Assembly: GCA_947073545.1 (NCBI GenBank)
Contig: CAMTMP010000011.1
Span: forward strand, 47,468-111,467
Origin: an uncultured bacterium
Lineage (GTDB): Bacteria > Bacillota > Clostridia > Lachnospirales > Lachnospiraceae
Direction of reading: 5' to 3'
DNA length: 64,000 bases
Shown: in pieces, positions 52,577-61,772 of the stretch
How positions within the stretch are numbered: the first letter of the stretch is position 1
Layout of the letters: each line of letters starts with the position of its first letter
Program-made: the position numbers and the translations under genes
Notes under the pieces: generated by a model
The model's input: the letters and a program-made list of their open reading frames with translations, nothing else
What the model was told of the DNA's origin: nothing
Database searches by the model: none

Positions 52577-53674
52577 ATGAGCGAAAACGCAACCAGAGAG
52601 CAAATATTGATCGTGGACGACGAGGAAGTGAACAGAACAATACTCAGTCTGATGTTCGATGCGGACTACGATATTGTGGAGGCAGCCAATGGAATGGAAG
52701 CGATCGAGGCGGTAGAGAAAAACAACGATATCGCATTGATTCTGCTCGATGTCATTATGCCTGTCATGGACGGCTTCGGTGTGCTCGATTATATGAAGGA
52801 GAAAGCCCTTCTAGAGAAAATTCCGGTCATCCTGATTACCAGCATGACTCCCCAGGAGAGCGAGGAGAAGGCATACGAGTACGGCATCGCGGACGTGATG
52901 CACAAGCCCTTTGAGTCGGCGATCATCAAGAGGCGTGCGAACAATATCATTGAGCTTTACCAGAACAAGAAAAATCTCGAAATTAAACTGAAAGAGCGGG
53001 AAGAGACGATCCGCGAGCAGGAGAAGGCGATCCGTGAAAACAACGAGTTCATGATCGACGCTCTCGGTTCTGTGGTCGAGTTCAGAAGTATTGAGACAGG
53101 AGATCATGTCAAGCGGATTAAATATCTGACGAGAATCCTCCTGAAGTATCTTGCAAAATATTTCCCGAAATACGGGCTTACGCCGTTGCAGATTGATCAG
53201 ATTGCGCGCGCTTCCGCGCTTCATGACGTAGGCAAGATCGGTATACCGGACGCTATTTTGCTGAAACCGGGCAAATTGACAACAGAGGAGTTTGAGGTGA
53301 TGAAGACTCACACCACCATCGGCTGTGAGATTCTGGACTCCTTTAAACCGCAGTATCCGGACGAGTTTTACCAGTACTGCTATGAGATCTGCCGCCATCA
53401 CCATGAGAGGGCCGACGGCAGAGGATATCCGGATCATCTGGCAGGGGACGAGATTCCGATCAGTGCGCAGATCGTATCCATCGCCGATGTATACGAGGCG
53501 CTCGTCAGCGAAAGGGTATATAAAAGTGCATACAGCAATGATGAGGCATATCAGATGATCTTAAATGGGGAATGCGGACAGTTTTCGGAGGATGTATTAG
53601 AGTGCTTTAAGCTTGCTAAGGAAGATTTCTTCAACCTTGTTGAAGTGATCAATATGTTTAATTTTACTACTTAA
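52577..53674 (+). CDS. Response regulator with HD-GYP domain (cyclic di-GMP phosphodiesterase-like)
   Basis: This 365-residue cytoplasmic protein has an N-terminal receiver (about 8-125) with phospho-acceptor Asp58 in LILLDVIMPVMDGF and the switch lysine in HKPFES. A coiled-coil linker (about 130-160) leads to an HD-GYP domain (about 165-350). Its motifs are His216-Asp217 in LHDVGKIGIPD, MKTHTTIGCEIL, His274-His276 in HHHERADGRGYP and IVSIADVYEAL. All metal ligands expected for cyclic di-GMP hydrolysis appear present. It has its own consensus promoter and a terminator at 53690. It is the first gene of the signalling island that runs into the che operon. Confidence 0.92.
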   Translation: MSENATREQILIVDDEEVNRTILSLMFDADYDIVEAANGMEAIEAVEKNNDIALILLDVIMPVMDGFGVLDYMKEKALLEKIPVILITSMTPQESEEKAYEYGIADVMHKPFESAIIKRRANNIIELYQNKKNLEIKLKEREETIREQEKAIRENNEFMIDALGSVVEFRSIETGDHVKRIKYLTRILLKYLAKYFPKYGLTPLQIDQIARASALHDVGKIGIPDAILLKPGKLTTEEFEVMKTHTTIGCEILDSFKPQYPDEFYQYCYEICRHHHERADGRGYPDHLAGDEIPISAQIVSIADVYEALVSERVYKSAYSNDEAYQMILNGECGQFSEDVLECFKLAKEDFFNLVEVINMFNFTT

Positions 53675-53689
53675 GACAGATTAGGCGGC

Positions 53690-53735
53690 GAAGACTGTAA
53701 AACAATATAATCATGTTTTGCAGTCTTCTTATTTA
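53690..53735 (+). terminator. Terminator after the first REC-HD-GYP gene
   Basis: GAAGACTGTAAAAC (from 53690) pairs with GTTTTGCAGTCTTC (to 53728), with one mismatch, followed by TTATTT. Confidence 0.75.
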
Positions 53736-53784
53736 CTTTATAGGAAATATATCTTAATCATGATAACGGAAAGGAAAATGTGCT

Positions 53785-54165
53785 ATGGACGACAAATTCA
53801 GACAACAGTTAGAGGAATGTGGTGCAGATGTGGAGACTACCCTGAAGCGTTTTATGAACAATGACGCGATTTACCAGAAGTTTCTTGGGAAATTTCCCAA
53901 TGACCCGAATTACGCGAATCTGGGCACGAATCTGGAGGCCGGCGCTTTTGAGGAGGCGTATAAATGCGCGCATGCTTTGAAGGGCGTAGTGGGCAATCTG
54001 GGACTGACTCCGATTTATGAGAAAGTTTCCACGCTGGTGGAGGAGCTTAGAAATAAAGCGGCCGAGGACGTGGATACAGCCCGCGCGAACGAGCTGTGGC
54101 AGGATATCAAAACGATATACGAGAAGTTTATTGACGTTATCAAAGAGAATATTCCGACTCCGTAG
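53785..54165 (+). CDS. Stand-alone histidine phosphotransfer (Hpt) protein
   Basis: This 126-residue helical protein has the Hpt signature KCAHALKGVVGNLGL; His63 is the likely phosphorylated residue. No kinase, receiver or membrane segment is attached. Such proteins relay phosphate between a hybrid kinase's receiver and a response regulator. It lies 9 bp before the PAS kinase gene, but that kinase has no receiver of its own, so the relay partner is not obvious. The receivers of the flanking HD-GYP proteins are candidates. Ribosome site GGAAAGG. Confidence 0.88.
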   Translation: MDDKFRQQLEECGADVETTLKRFMNNDAIYQKFLGKFPNDPNYANLGTNLEAGAFEEAYKCAHALKGVVGNLGLTPIYEKVSTLVEELRNKAAEDVDTARANELWQDIKTIYEKFIDVIKENIPTP

Positions 54166-54174
54166 GAGGTTGAC

Positions 54175-55626
54175 ATGGAATTTGAATGGTTAAATTCCCG
54201 GATTGCGGATGAGACGATGGAGCTGGTTCTGCTTTTCAATGAGGAAGGCAGCATACTTTACGGCAATCAGACGGCGGCGGCCAGACTGGAATATGACAGG
54301 GATAAACTGACCAGATGCAGTATGTCCCAGATATTCCGGCAGGATTTTCCCAACTCGCCGGACGGGTTTATCACCTTTGTAAAGACGAGCATGAAGGGCG
54401 TTAAGGAAATGACGATGTACAGAAGCAACAACTCCTGTTTCTCCGTCAACGTCCGTATTTTTCCGGAAGATGGGATGGATGCCTATCTGCTTCTTGCGGA
54501 GGATATTTCTGCGCAGAAAAATATGAATATGCGTATTCGTGAGCTGAAGGAGAAGGAGAGCGAAAATAACCGGGCCAGAAATGAATTTACGGCGAACGTC
54601 ACTCATGAGCTGCGCACACCGGTGAACGGCATTAAAGGGCATGTGCTTGAGCTTGTGGAGGAGGTTGTAGATCCCGGGCAGAAAAAGACGCTTGATATTG
54701 TCCTTAGCTGCTGCGACAATATGCTGACGATCATCAATGATATTCTTGACTTTGCGAAACTGGAATCCGGAAAGTTTGTGATAGACGAAAAGCCCTTCGA
54801 CTTTCAGGATATGATAGATAAGGTAGTCGCAACCCACAGTGCGGTAGTGAATAAAAAGGAACTGCACATGAGCGTGGATGTCGACGAAAAAATTCCGCAA
54901 AAGCTGATCGGCGACGAGCTTCGTCTCGTTCAGATTTTGAATAATCTGTTGTCCAACGCCATCAAGTTTACCATGGTGGGATATGTGAATCTGGTTGTCG
55001 GAATGACTAGGCGGGTCAATGATGAGGTAGAGCTGTTCTTTATGGTGAGGGACAGCGGCATCGGCATTTCCCAGAAGGAGCAGGACCGCCTGTTCCAGAG
55101 CTTCAGCCAGGTGGATGCCTCGATCACAAGACGCTTCGGCGGAACGGGATTGGGACTTGCCATCACGAAGCAGCTTGTGGAGCTGATGCATGGTGACATT
55201 CATGTGGAGAGCGAAAAGGGGAAGGGCAGTACCTTTTCTTTTTCTGTCAAGCTTAAGAGCGAGCAGATGCTCGACGACAAGCAGAGCCAGGTCTATGTAA
55301 ACTGGTCTGAATATATGAAAGAGGGAGACGGGCAGAACGTCGACCGTCTCATGCAGTTCGGAGAGACGGAAAACAGGGAAGAATTAAAGAAGCGCATGGA
55401 TAAGCTGGTGCTTTCCATTGAAATGGGCGCGTGGGATAAGGCGGAGCTTTTGGCTTCTACGCTTAAGGCGCTGCTCGAGTCGTCGGGAGACGAAGATCTG
55501 AAGCGGCAGGAGCTGCGCATGGAGATGGCGATCAGAAAAGCCAATTACGACAAGAGCATGGATATGTACGGCAGATTGAAGGATGCGATCACGGAGCGGA
55601 TCGGAGATCTGTGGAACTCAGAATAA
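54175..55626 (+). CDS. PAS domain sensor histidine kinase
   Basis: This 483-residue soluble kinase has a PAS domain (about 8-120, with MELVLLFNEEGSILYGNQTA) and a coiled coil. A dimerisation/phosphorylation helix carries His144 in NVTHELRTPVNGIKG. The ATPase domain has LLSNAIKFT (N box), RDSGIGISQKEQDRLFQSFS and GGTGLGLAITKQL. A C-terminal helical extension of about 120 residues (365-483) follows the ATPase domain and is unlike a receiver. There is no membrane segment, so it senses an internal signal. It is coupled to the Hpt gene and to the second REC-HD-GYP gene (12-bp gap). Confidence 0.92.
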   Translation: MEFEWLNSRIADETMELVLLFNEEGSILYGNQTAAARLEYDRDKLTRCSMSQIFRQDFPNSPDGFITFVKTSMKGVKEMTMYRSNNSCFSVNVRIFPEDGMDAYLLLAEDISAQKNMNMRIRELKEKESENNRARNEFTANVTHELRTPVNGIKGHVLELVEEVVDPGQKKTLDIVLSCCDNMLTIINDILDFAKLESGKFVIDEKPFDFQDMIDKVVATHSAVVNKKELHMSVDVDEKIPQKLIGDELRLVQILNNLLSNAIKFTMVGYVNLVVGMTRRVNDEVELFFMVRDSGIGISQKEQDRLFQSFSQVDASITRRFGGTGLGLAITKQLVELMHGDIHVESEKGKGSTFSFSVKLKSEQMLDDKQSQVYVNWSEYMKEGDGQNVDRLMQFGETENREELKKRMDKLVLSIEMGAWDKAELLASTLKALLESSGDEDLKRQELRMEMAIRKANYDKSMDMYGRLKDAITERIGDLWNSE

Positions 55627-55638
55627 AGGAGGAAGGCG

Positions 55639-56715
55639 ATGGAGACGGAACATGTTAAGAAAAACGCACCTGCCATTCTGATTGTGGATGATATCAGTGT
55701 GAATGTGACCATACTGGAAAATATTCTCACGCATGAGGGGTATGAGGCGTTGACCGCGTTGAGCGTGCGGGAAGCGCTTGAGCTGATGAAGCGGACCAGG
55801 CCGGATCTCATTCTGTCGGATTTGTCTATGCCGGAGATAGACGGGCTGGAGTTCTGCCGGATGTTAAAGAGCGATCAGGCCACCAGAGACATTCCTTTTA
55901 TCTTTATCACCGTATTAAATACCAGCAAGGAGAAAGAGGAGGCGTTTTTGGCCGGCGCCGTGGACTTTATACCGAAGCCCTTTGACAATATCGAGGTTTT
56001 GATGCGGGTGAACAACCACTTAAGCAGCTACCGAATGCAGCAGGAGATGGCGGATTATAACCGTATGATGCACCGCCTTGTGGAGGATCAGAAGAACCAG
56101 CTCGAGAGAGAACATGCCAATGTGCTGCGGGCGCTTGCGCGGATTATGCGAAAGAAGGATGACGATAAAGGAACGCACCGGAGCAATGTGGGATATAACT
56201 GCAAACTTCTTGCACAAGGGCTGCAGTTTTCCCCGGTGTATGAGGATATCGTGACGGACGAGTTTGTGGATAATATCGGTATCGCGGCCAGACTTCACGA
56301 CGTAGGAAGGTTTCTGATGTCGGGGGAAGAGATCGCGGACGACGGCGGACCGGACAGACAGAATTTGGAATATATAAAGAAATGTTCGGAATCCGGCAAG
56401 GAAGTAATCAGCGAATTTGCGGTGGATCAGGAGAGCAGCGGCGCGCTGGAAATGACGAGGCAGATCGCCGGATGCCATCATGCCCACTGGGACGGCTCGG
56501 GATATCCGGCGCTGTCCGGCAGTGAGATACCGCTGGAAGCGCGGATTGTGGCTGTGGCCAACGACTTTGACGAAATGACGGCGCCCGGATATGGAGAGGC
56601 CGCGTGTTCCGCGGAAGAAGGACAAAAGAGGATCAGCGAAAGGGGCGGCACATATTATGATCCCGATGTTATACAAGTCTTTGACAAGCTTTGGAACCGG
56701 ATGAGAACAAATTGA
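55639..56715 (+). CDS. Response regulator with divergent HD-GYP domain
   Basis: This 358-residue protein has a receiver domain at about 11-130 with Asp61 in LILSDLSMPEIDG and the switch lysine in IPKPFDN. An HD-GYP-like domain (about 160-355) keeps ARLHDVGRF and CHHAHWDGSGYP. It appears to lack the histidine normally found in the MKxH helix, where KKCSESGKEVISEF is seen. The usual VADVFDAL reads VANDFDEM, which replaces an expected aspartate ligand. It may bind but not cleave cyclic di-GMP. Its stop codon overlaps the promoter of the che operon. Ribosome site AAAGGAGG. Confidence 0.87.
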   Translation: METEHVKKNAPAILIVDDISVNVTILENILTHEGYEALTALSVREALELMKRTRPDLILSDLSMPEIDGLEFCRMLKSDQATRDIPFIFITVLNTSKEKEEAFLAGAVDFIPKPFDNIEVLMRVNNHLSSYRMQQEMADYNRMMHRLVEDQKNQLEREHANVLRALARIMRKKDDDKGTHRSNVGYNCKLLAQGLQFSPVYEDIVTDEFVDNIGIAARLHDVGRFLMSGEEIADDGGPDRQNLEYIKKCSESGKEVISEFAVDQESSGALEMTRQIAGCHHAHWDGSGYPALSGSEIPLEARIVAVANDFDEMTAPGYGEAACSAEEGQKRISERGGTYYDPDVIQVFDKLWNRMRTN

Positions 56716-56740
56716 CTTTTATGTAATTGTATGCTTTAAT
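56712..56740 (+). promoter_or_regulatory. Promoter of the che operon
   Basis: TTGACT (56712-56717) and TTTAAT (56735-56740) have 17-bp spacing. The -35 box contains the stop codon of the upstream gene. cheR starts about 30 bp downstream of the -10 box. Confidence 0.6.
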
Positions 56741-56770
56741 TAAAGATGGTAATTTGGGGAGGTAAAAGAA

Positions 56771-57574
56771 ATGATTACCGACGGCGAGTTCCAAAGGATA
56801 GTCACTTATGTGAAACAGCACTACGGCATCGATCTGAGTCAGAAGAGGGTGCTGGTGGGCGGGCGGCTGGAGAATTATCTGGCGCGCAACGGCTACGCGA
56901 ATTACAACGAGCTTATGGCGAAGGTGGAACACAATCCGAAGGGCAGTGAAGCCACGGATCTGGTGAATATTCTCACCACAAACCATACATATTTTATGCG
57001 GGAAAGCGAACATTTTGATTTTATGAAAGATGTGGCGCTGCCATGGGCAAAATCCAAAACGATGGGGACGAAGGATCTGCGGGTCTGGTGCGGCGCTTCT
57101 TCCACGGGAGAAGAACCCTATACGCTGGCCATGATTATCAATGATTTCTTTGGCATCAATCACTCGGGATGGGATACCAGACTTCTGGCGACAGATATTT
57201 CCATGAAAGTTTTGTCGCATGCCTCCAAGGGCGTTTATTTGAAGGAAGATATCGATCCCTTGCCCGTAAACTGGAAGAGACATTACTTTAAGCAGATCAG
57301 TCAGGAAGAGTTCCAGGTGAAAGATGAGCTGAAAAAAGAAGTGATTTTCCGACAGTTTAACCTGATGGACCCCATCACATTTAAGAAGAAATTTCATATT
57401 GTATTTTTGCGGAACGTGATGATTTATTTTCAGGATGATATTAAATATCCGCTTATCAACCGGATTTATGATCACATGGAGCCGGGCGGTTATCTCTTTA
57501 TCGGGTTAACGGAGAGATTGGATCGTCAAATGGTAAAATTTAATTATGTTCAACCATCAATTTACAGAAAGTAG
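56771..57574 (+). CDS. cheR: Chemotaxis protein methyltransferase CheR
   Basis: This 267-residue enzyme methylates glutamates on chemoreceptors using SAM. It has an N-terminal helical domain (about 1-75), TTNHTYFMRESEHF and the SAM-binding LRVWCGASSTGEEPYTLAM. Next come LLATDISMKVLSHASKGVY and the catalytic-side FLRNVMIYFQDD, ending GGYLFIGLTERL. There is a strong ribosome site (GGGGAGG). It is the first gene of cheR-cheB-cheY-cheA-cheW-mcp. None of the three chemoreceptors in the window has a CheR-tethering pentapeptide, so CheR would act without that docking site. Confidence 0.94.
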   Translation: MITDGEFQRIVTYVKQHYGIDLSQKRVLVGGRLENYLARNGYANYNELMAKVEHNPKGSEATDLVNILTTNHTYFMRESEHFDFMKDVALPWAKSKTMGTKDLRVWCGASSTGEEPYTLAMIINDFFGINHSGWDTRLLATDISMKVLSHASKGVYLKEDIDPLPVNWKRHYFKQISQEEFQVKDELKKEVIFRQFNLMDPITFKKKFHIVFLRNVMIYFQDDIKYPLINRIYDHMEPGGYLFIGLTERLDRQMVKFNYVQPSIYRK

Positions 57575-57585
57575 GAGTGCAGGAC

Positions 57586-58611
57586 ATGAGACCGATTAGA
57601 GTGTTGGTTGTGGATGATTCGCTGATGTTCCGCAAACTGCTTGTGCAGGGATTGAACGCAGATCCCAACATCGAGGTTGTGGCTGACGTGGAGGATGTTT
57701 ACGCGGCGAGAGACGCGATTCTCAAGTATAAGCCGGATGTCATGACGCTGGATGTGGAGATGCCGAAAATGAACGGCATAGAGTTTTTAAAGAGACTGAT
57801 GCCGCAATATCCGCTGCCGGTAGTTATGATCAGTTCGTTAAACAATAAAGTATTCGATGCGCTTGAGGCTGGGGCGGTAGACTTCGTCAATAAACCGGCC
57901 AATCTGACGCGGGAACAGTTAAATGACTTTATGCGCCAGGAGTTGGCGGCAAAGGTCAAAATCGCCTCTACCGCGAAAGTCGGAAAGCTGAAGCGTGTGG
58001 ATCATACGACCGTCATGAGCCATATCACTCCGGCTGGCGGAAAGGACCGCATCGTTGCGATCGGCGCCTCCACGGGAGGAACCGAAGCGATTTTTGAAGT
58101 GGTGAAAAGATTTAAGAGAGATATTCCGGGCGTTGTCATTGTACAGCATATGCCGCCCGGGTTTACACAGATGTATGCGGACCGCCTGAATAACCAGTGC
58201 GAGGTGGCCGTGAAGGAAGCCCAGACGGGTGACCGCGTGATGCAGGGACAGGTGCTGATTGCGCCGGGCGACAGGCAGATGCGGCTTGTTAAGGTGGGCG
58301 ACAGTTATCAGGTGGAGTGCAGGGGTACGGAGAAGGTGAGCGGGCATTGCCCCTCCGTAGACGTACTGTTCAGCTCCGTGGCGAAGACTGCCGGAAGTAA
58401 GGCAGTGGGCGCGATTTTGACGGGAATGGGAGCCGACGGCGCAAAAGGGCTTTTGGAGATGCGCAAGGCAGGGGCGCTGACCGTCGGGCAGGACGAGGCG
58501 ACCTGTGTCGTTTACGGTATGCCAAAAGTTGCTTTCGATATCGGTGCGGTGCAGCAGCAGGCCCCGATTACGGCAATTGCAGGGAAGATTTACAGCCTGT
58601 TGAGCAAATAG
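57586..58611 (+). CDS. cheB: Chemotaxis protein-glutamate methylesterase CheB
   Basis: This 341-residue protein has a receiver (Asp56 in MTLDVEMPKMNGI) and a methylesterase domain with the catalytic triad Ser162 (GASTGGTEA), His188 (VQHMPPGFT) and Asp284 (GMGADGAKG). Phosphorylated by CheA, it demethylates or deamidates receptors for adaptation. ATG 57586 has GGAG eight bases upstream; an in-frame GTG at 57577 overlaps that site. It starts 11 bp after cheR. Full length, no unusual residues. Confidence 0.95.
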   Translation: MRPIRVLVVDDSLMFRKLLVQGLNADPNIEVVADVEDVYAARDAILKYKPDVMTLDVEMPKMNGIEFLKRLMPQYPLPVVMISSLNNKVFDALEAGAVDFVNKPANLTREQLNDFMRQELAAKVKIASTAKVGKLKRVDHTTVMSHITPAGGKDRIVAIGASTGGTEAIFEVVKRFKRDIPGVVIVQHMPPGFTQMYADRLNNQCEVAVKEAQTGDRVMQGQVLIAPGDRQMRLVKVGDSYQVECRGTEKVSGHCPSVDVLFSSVAKTAGSKAVGAILTGMGADGAKGLLEMRKAGALTVGQDEATCVVYGMPKVAFDIGAVQQQAPITAIAGKIYSLLSK

Positions 58612-58636
58612 ATACTACTTTGAAGAAAGGAGCTGA

Positions 58637-59035
58637 ATGGATATGAAGATTTTGTTGGCAGAGGATGATTTCGCCAGCCGTAAGTTTATGGATAAGCAGC
58701 TCTCACGTTATGGAGAATGCGACGTGATGGTGGATGGCGAAGAGGCTGTGGACGCGTTTATGATGGCCTTGGAAGACGGTGAGCCTTATGATCTGGCGTG
58801 TCTGGATGTGATGATGCCGGTTATGGACGGTTATCAGGTGCTGAAGGCAATCCGCGATATCGAGGCGCAGAAAGGCATTCCCAAGAGCAAACGCGTGAAA
58901 GTCATTATGACGACAGCGCTGAATGACGAGCGCAATGTTAAGATGGCGTTCGAACTTGGATGTGAAGCCTATGCCGGGAAACCGATAGATGTGGAGAAGT
59001 TTGAAAAGGTATTGACAAAGCTTGGGCTGATTTAG
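58637..59035 (+). CDS. cheY: CheY-like single-domain response regulator
   Basis: This 132-residue receiver-only protein has the acidic pair in LLAEDDFASR, phospho-acceptor Asp57 in CLDVMMPVMDGY, a Thr at the signalling position (IMTTALNDERN) and Lys115 in AGKPID. It is slightly longer than flagellar CheY because of an insertion in the loop before the fourth strand (EAQKGIPKSKRVK). Encoded between cheB and cheA, it is the expected output of CheA. Whether it binds a flagellar switch or another target cannot be decided; no flagellar genes are in the window. ATG 58643 is an alternative start. Confidence 0.88.
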   Translation: MDMKILLAEDDFASRKFMDKQLSRYGECDVMVDGEEAVDAFMMALEDGEPYDLACLDVMMPVMDGYQVLKAIRDIEAQKGIPKSKRVKVIMTTALNDERNVKMAFELGCEAYAGKPIDVEKFEKVLTKLGLI

Positions 59036-59069
59036 AAAATCTGGGATATCCTTAAGATGAGGAGGAAAT

Positions 59070-61214
59070 ATGGCAGAAGAATTCAACACAGAAAGTATGC
59101 TTGACATGTTCTTGTATGAGAGCGGACAGCTTTTGGAGAAACTGGAAGGCATAATATTGGAAAAACAGGATGCTGATTGCTTCGATGATGCCGATATCAA
59201 TGAGATTTTCCGCGTCATGCACACCATTAAAGGTTCCTCGGGTGTTCTGATGTATGAAAACATTACGAAAGTGACACATAAACTGGAGGACGTGTTTTAC
59301 TACCTGAGAGAATCCCATCCGGACGATGTGCCGCATATGGAACTGGTGGAGAAGGTGCTTGCAGTGTCGGACTTTGTGACGGGCGAGCTCGATAAGCTGA
59401 AGAACGGCGATACACCGGACGGTGAAGAGAAAGAGCTTGTGGAAGATCTGGATGAGTTTCTCGGCCGATTAAAGGGCGAGATCAAGAAACAGGGCATTCA
59501 GATGCCGCAGGCGAATAAGCATGTAGAACCGACACAGTTCTACATCACGCCGGTGGCGGGTGACGACAGTCATTTTTATCGGATTTCGATTCATTACCGA
59601 AGCGATACGCAAATGAGTAATCTGCGGGCCTATTCGGCCACCTATGCGCTGAAAGAGGTGGCGGAGGATTTGCTCTATACGCCGGACGACATACTCTCAA
59701 ATGAGGCCAGTGCCGACGTGATTGTAGCAGAAGGATTTCATATGCTGCTGCAGACGAAAAGCTCTAAGGAAGATGTGATCGCGTTGATTGACAGCTCCGA
59801 GGCGGAGGAGATCAATTTTGACGAGCTTTCCAAAGAGGAGTATGGCAGAGCGCTTGGCGAGTTTGGCAGAGAGGAAGCCGAGCCTGTGGCCGCTGCGCCT
59901 GCGGCCGCAAAGGACGATGGGAATAAAGGGAATAAAGAGGCGAAAAAGGAAGGGCCGAAACCCGGCGATTATGTGGTCAAGACCAAGGAAGCCGGCAAGG
60001 GCAAGACGCTGGCGAAGAACCAGCCCAAGCAGCAGAGCATTATCAGCGTGAATGTGGAGAAGATGGATGCGCTGATGGATCTGATCGGCGAGCTTGTTAT
60101 CGCGGAGGCGGTGGTTTTGCAGAACCCGGATCTGAAAGTGCCGGGGCTGGAGCTTTCCAATTTCCAGAAGGCATCCGGACAGCTTTCTAAGATTACGACG
60201 GAGCTGCAGGAAGTCATTATGTCGATGCGCATGATGCCTCTTACCAATACATTCCAGAAGATGCGAAGAATCGTATTCGACGTGTCCAGAAAGCTGGGTA
60301 AGGATATCGAGCTTGAAGTGGTCGGTGAGAACACGGAAGTGGATAAGAACATCATCGAGCACATTACCGACCCGCTGATGCACCTTGTGAGAAATTCCGT
60401 GGATCACGGCATCGAGGAAGATCCGGCTGACAGAACGGCAGTGGGCAAATCCTCAAAAGGAAAGATCACACTGGAGGCAAAGAACGAGGGCGGTAAGGTT
60501 TATATCAGTGTTAAGGACGACGGCAAGGGTCTGAATAAAGAAAAGCTGTACCAGAAGGCGCTTGACAAAGGTCTTATTGAGAATAAGCCGATGAGCGAGT
60601 TTACGGATAAGGAGATTTTCCGGTTTATTACGCTGCCGGGCTTCTCCACCAAAGAGGAGGTAACCGAGTATTCCGGCAGAGGCGTGGGTATGGATGTGGT
60701 GGTGAAGAACATTCAGTCCATCAGCGGAAGGCTTGATATTTCCAGTGTAGAGTTTGAAGGGTCGGAAATGACGCTGGTCATACCGCTTACGCTTGCGATT
60801 ATCAACGGTATTGTGGTACAGGTAGGTAATTCTCCGTTTGTGATTGAAACGGCGTCGATCAAGGAATTTGTGAGAGTGGGAGAAGATTCTCTCATCAGCG
60901 AGCCGAGCGGCGAGGAATACATTGTGCTGAGAGGGGAGTGTTATCCCTTTATCCGCCTGAATGAAAGGTATGATCTGCCCGATTCAAACGATAAGATTGA
61001 AGAGGGAATCATCGTTGTACTAGAACATGAAGGCAGTCAGGTATGTGTGCTGATTGACAAATTGCTGCAGGAACAGGAAATCGTGGTTAAGCCGATTCCT
61101 TCCTATGTCAGAAAAGTGAAAGGCCTTTCGGGCTGTACGCAGCTTGGCGACGGAAGCATTGCACTGATCCTGGATATTGCCGGATTGCTGATGCATGACG
61201 GAGAAAGGAGATAG
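59070..61214 (+). CDS. cheA: Chemotaxis histidine kinase CheA
   Basis: This 714-residue kinase has an Hpt (P1) domain with His51 in RVMHTIKGSSG and a P2-like CheY/CheB docking domain (about 150-240). A Lys/Ala/Glu-rich linker (about 270-320) leads to the P3 dimerisation hairpin (about 325-385). The P4 ATPase domain has HLVRNSVDHGIE, KDDGKGLNKEKL and YSGRGVGMDVVVKNI; the CheW-like P5 domain is at about 575-710. All five modules are intact. It couples receptor arrays to CheY and CheB. cheW follows after 3 bp. Confidence 0.96.
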   Translation: MAEEFNTESMLDMFLYESGQLLEKLEGIILEKQDADCFDDADINEIFRVMHTIKGSSGVLMYENITKVTHKLEDVFYYLRESHPDDVPHMELVEKVLAVSDFVTGELDKLKNGDTPDGEEKELVEDLDEFLGRLKGEIKKQGIQMPQANKHVEPTQFYITPVAGDDSHFYRISIHYRSDTQMSNLRAYSATYALKEVAEDLLYTPDDILSNEASADVIVAEGFHMLLQTKSSKEDVIALIDSSEAEEINFDELSKEEYGRALGEFGREEAEPVAAAPAAAKDDGNKGNKEAKKEGPKPGDYVVKTKEAGKGKTLAKNQPKQQSIISVNVEKMDALMDLIGELVIAEAVVLQNPDLKVPGLELSNFQKASGQLSKITTELQEVIMSMRMMPLTNTFQKMRRIVFDVSRKLGKDIELEVVGENTEVDKNIIEHITDPLMHLVRNSVDHGIEEDPADRTAVGKSSKGKITLEAKNEGGKVYISVKDDGKGLNKEKLYQKALDKGLIENKPMSEFTDKEIFRFITLPGFSTKEEVTEYSGRGVGMDVVVKNIQSISGRLDISSVEFEGSEMTLVIPLTLAIINGIVVQVGNSPFVIETASIKEFVRVGEDSLISEPSGEEYIVLRGECYPFIRLNERYDLPDSNDKIEEGIIVVLEHEGSQVCVLIDKLLQEQEIVVKPIPSYVRKVKGLSGCTQLGDGSIALILDIAGLLMHDGERR

Positions 61215-61217
61215 TAC

Positions 61218-61757
61218 ATGGCGGAAGATTTATTGAAAAAAGTAGAAACGGATGATATGGAAGAGCTGTTGGAGGATGATTCCCAGAAAGGAATGTATAT
61301 GACATTCCAGATTGGAAAAGAATTGTTTGGCATCAGCATCAGCTATGTGAATGAGATCATTGCGATGCAGCCGATTGCGGCAATCCCTGAGGTAGACGAT
61401 TACATTAAGGGGTTGATCAATCTCCGAGGCAAGATTATTCCTGTGATTGATGTTCGTGTCAGGTTTAAAATGGAACCATGCGAATACACGGACAGAACGT
61501 GTATTATCGTCATCGATGTAAAATCTACCATGATCGGTCTGATCGTGGAGAGATTAGCGGATGTTGATACCATTGCAGAGGACAATATCGCACCACCGCC
61601 GTCACTGGGAAGGAAAGAACATGAGCATAATAAGTATGTTTTCGGTCTGGCCAGAACGGGAGATACGGTGACGCTTCTTCTTGATCCTGAGAAACTGATT
61701 AGGCAGGACGATATCGTGACAGCGATGGAAGAGGTTCGCAAGGAAGAACAATCATAA
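61218..61757 (+). CDS. cheW: Chemotaxis coupling protein CheW
   Basis: This 179-residue scaffold protein joins CheA to receptors. After a short acidic N-terminal extension (about 1-28) comes the SH3-like double barrel with YMTFQIGKELFGISISYVN, then IPEVDDYIKGLINLRGKIIP and a V-I-D-V-R strand, as expected for CheW. The final helix is short and charged (EVRKEEQS). The start codon lies 3 bp after cheA with a GGAG site inside the cheA end, showing translational coupling. The last gene of the operon encodes a receptor that it would bridge. Confidence 0.95.
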   Translation: MAEDLLKKVETDDMEELLEDDSQKGMYMTFQIGKELFGISISYVNEIIAMQPIAAIPEVDDYIKGLINLRGKIIPVIDVRVRFKMEPCEYTDRTCIIVIDVKSTMIGLIVERLADVDTIAEDNIAPPPSLGRKEHEHNKYVFGLARTGDTVTLLLDPEKLIRQDDIVTAMEEVRKEEQS

Positions 61758-61772
61758 AAAGGAGAAACTACC

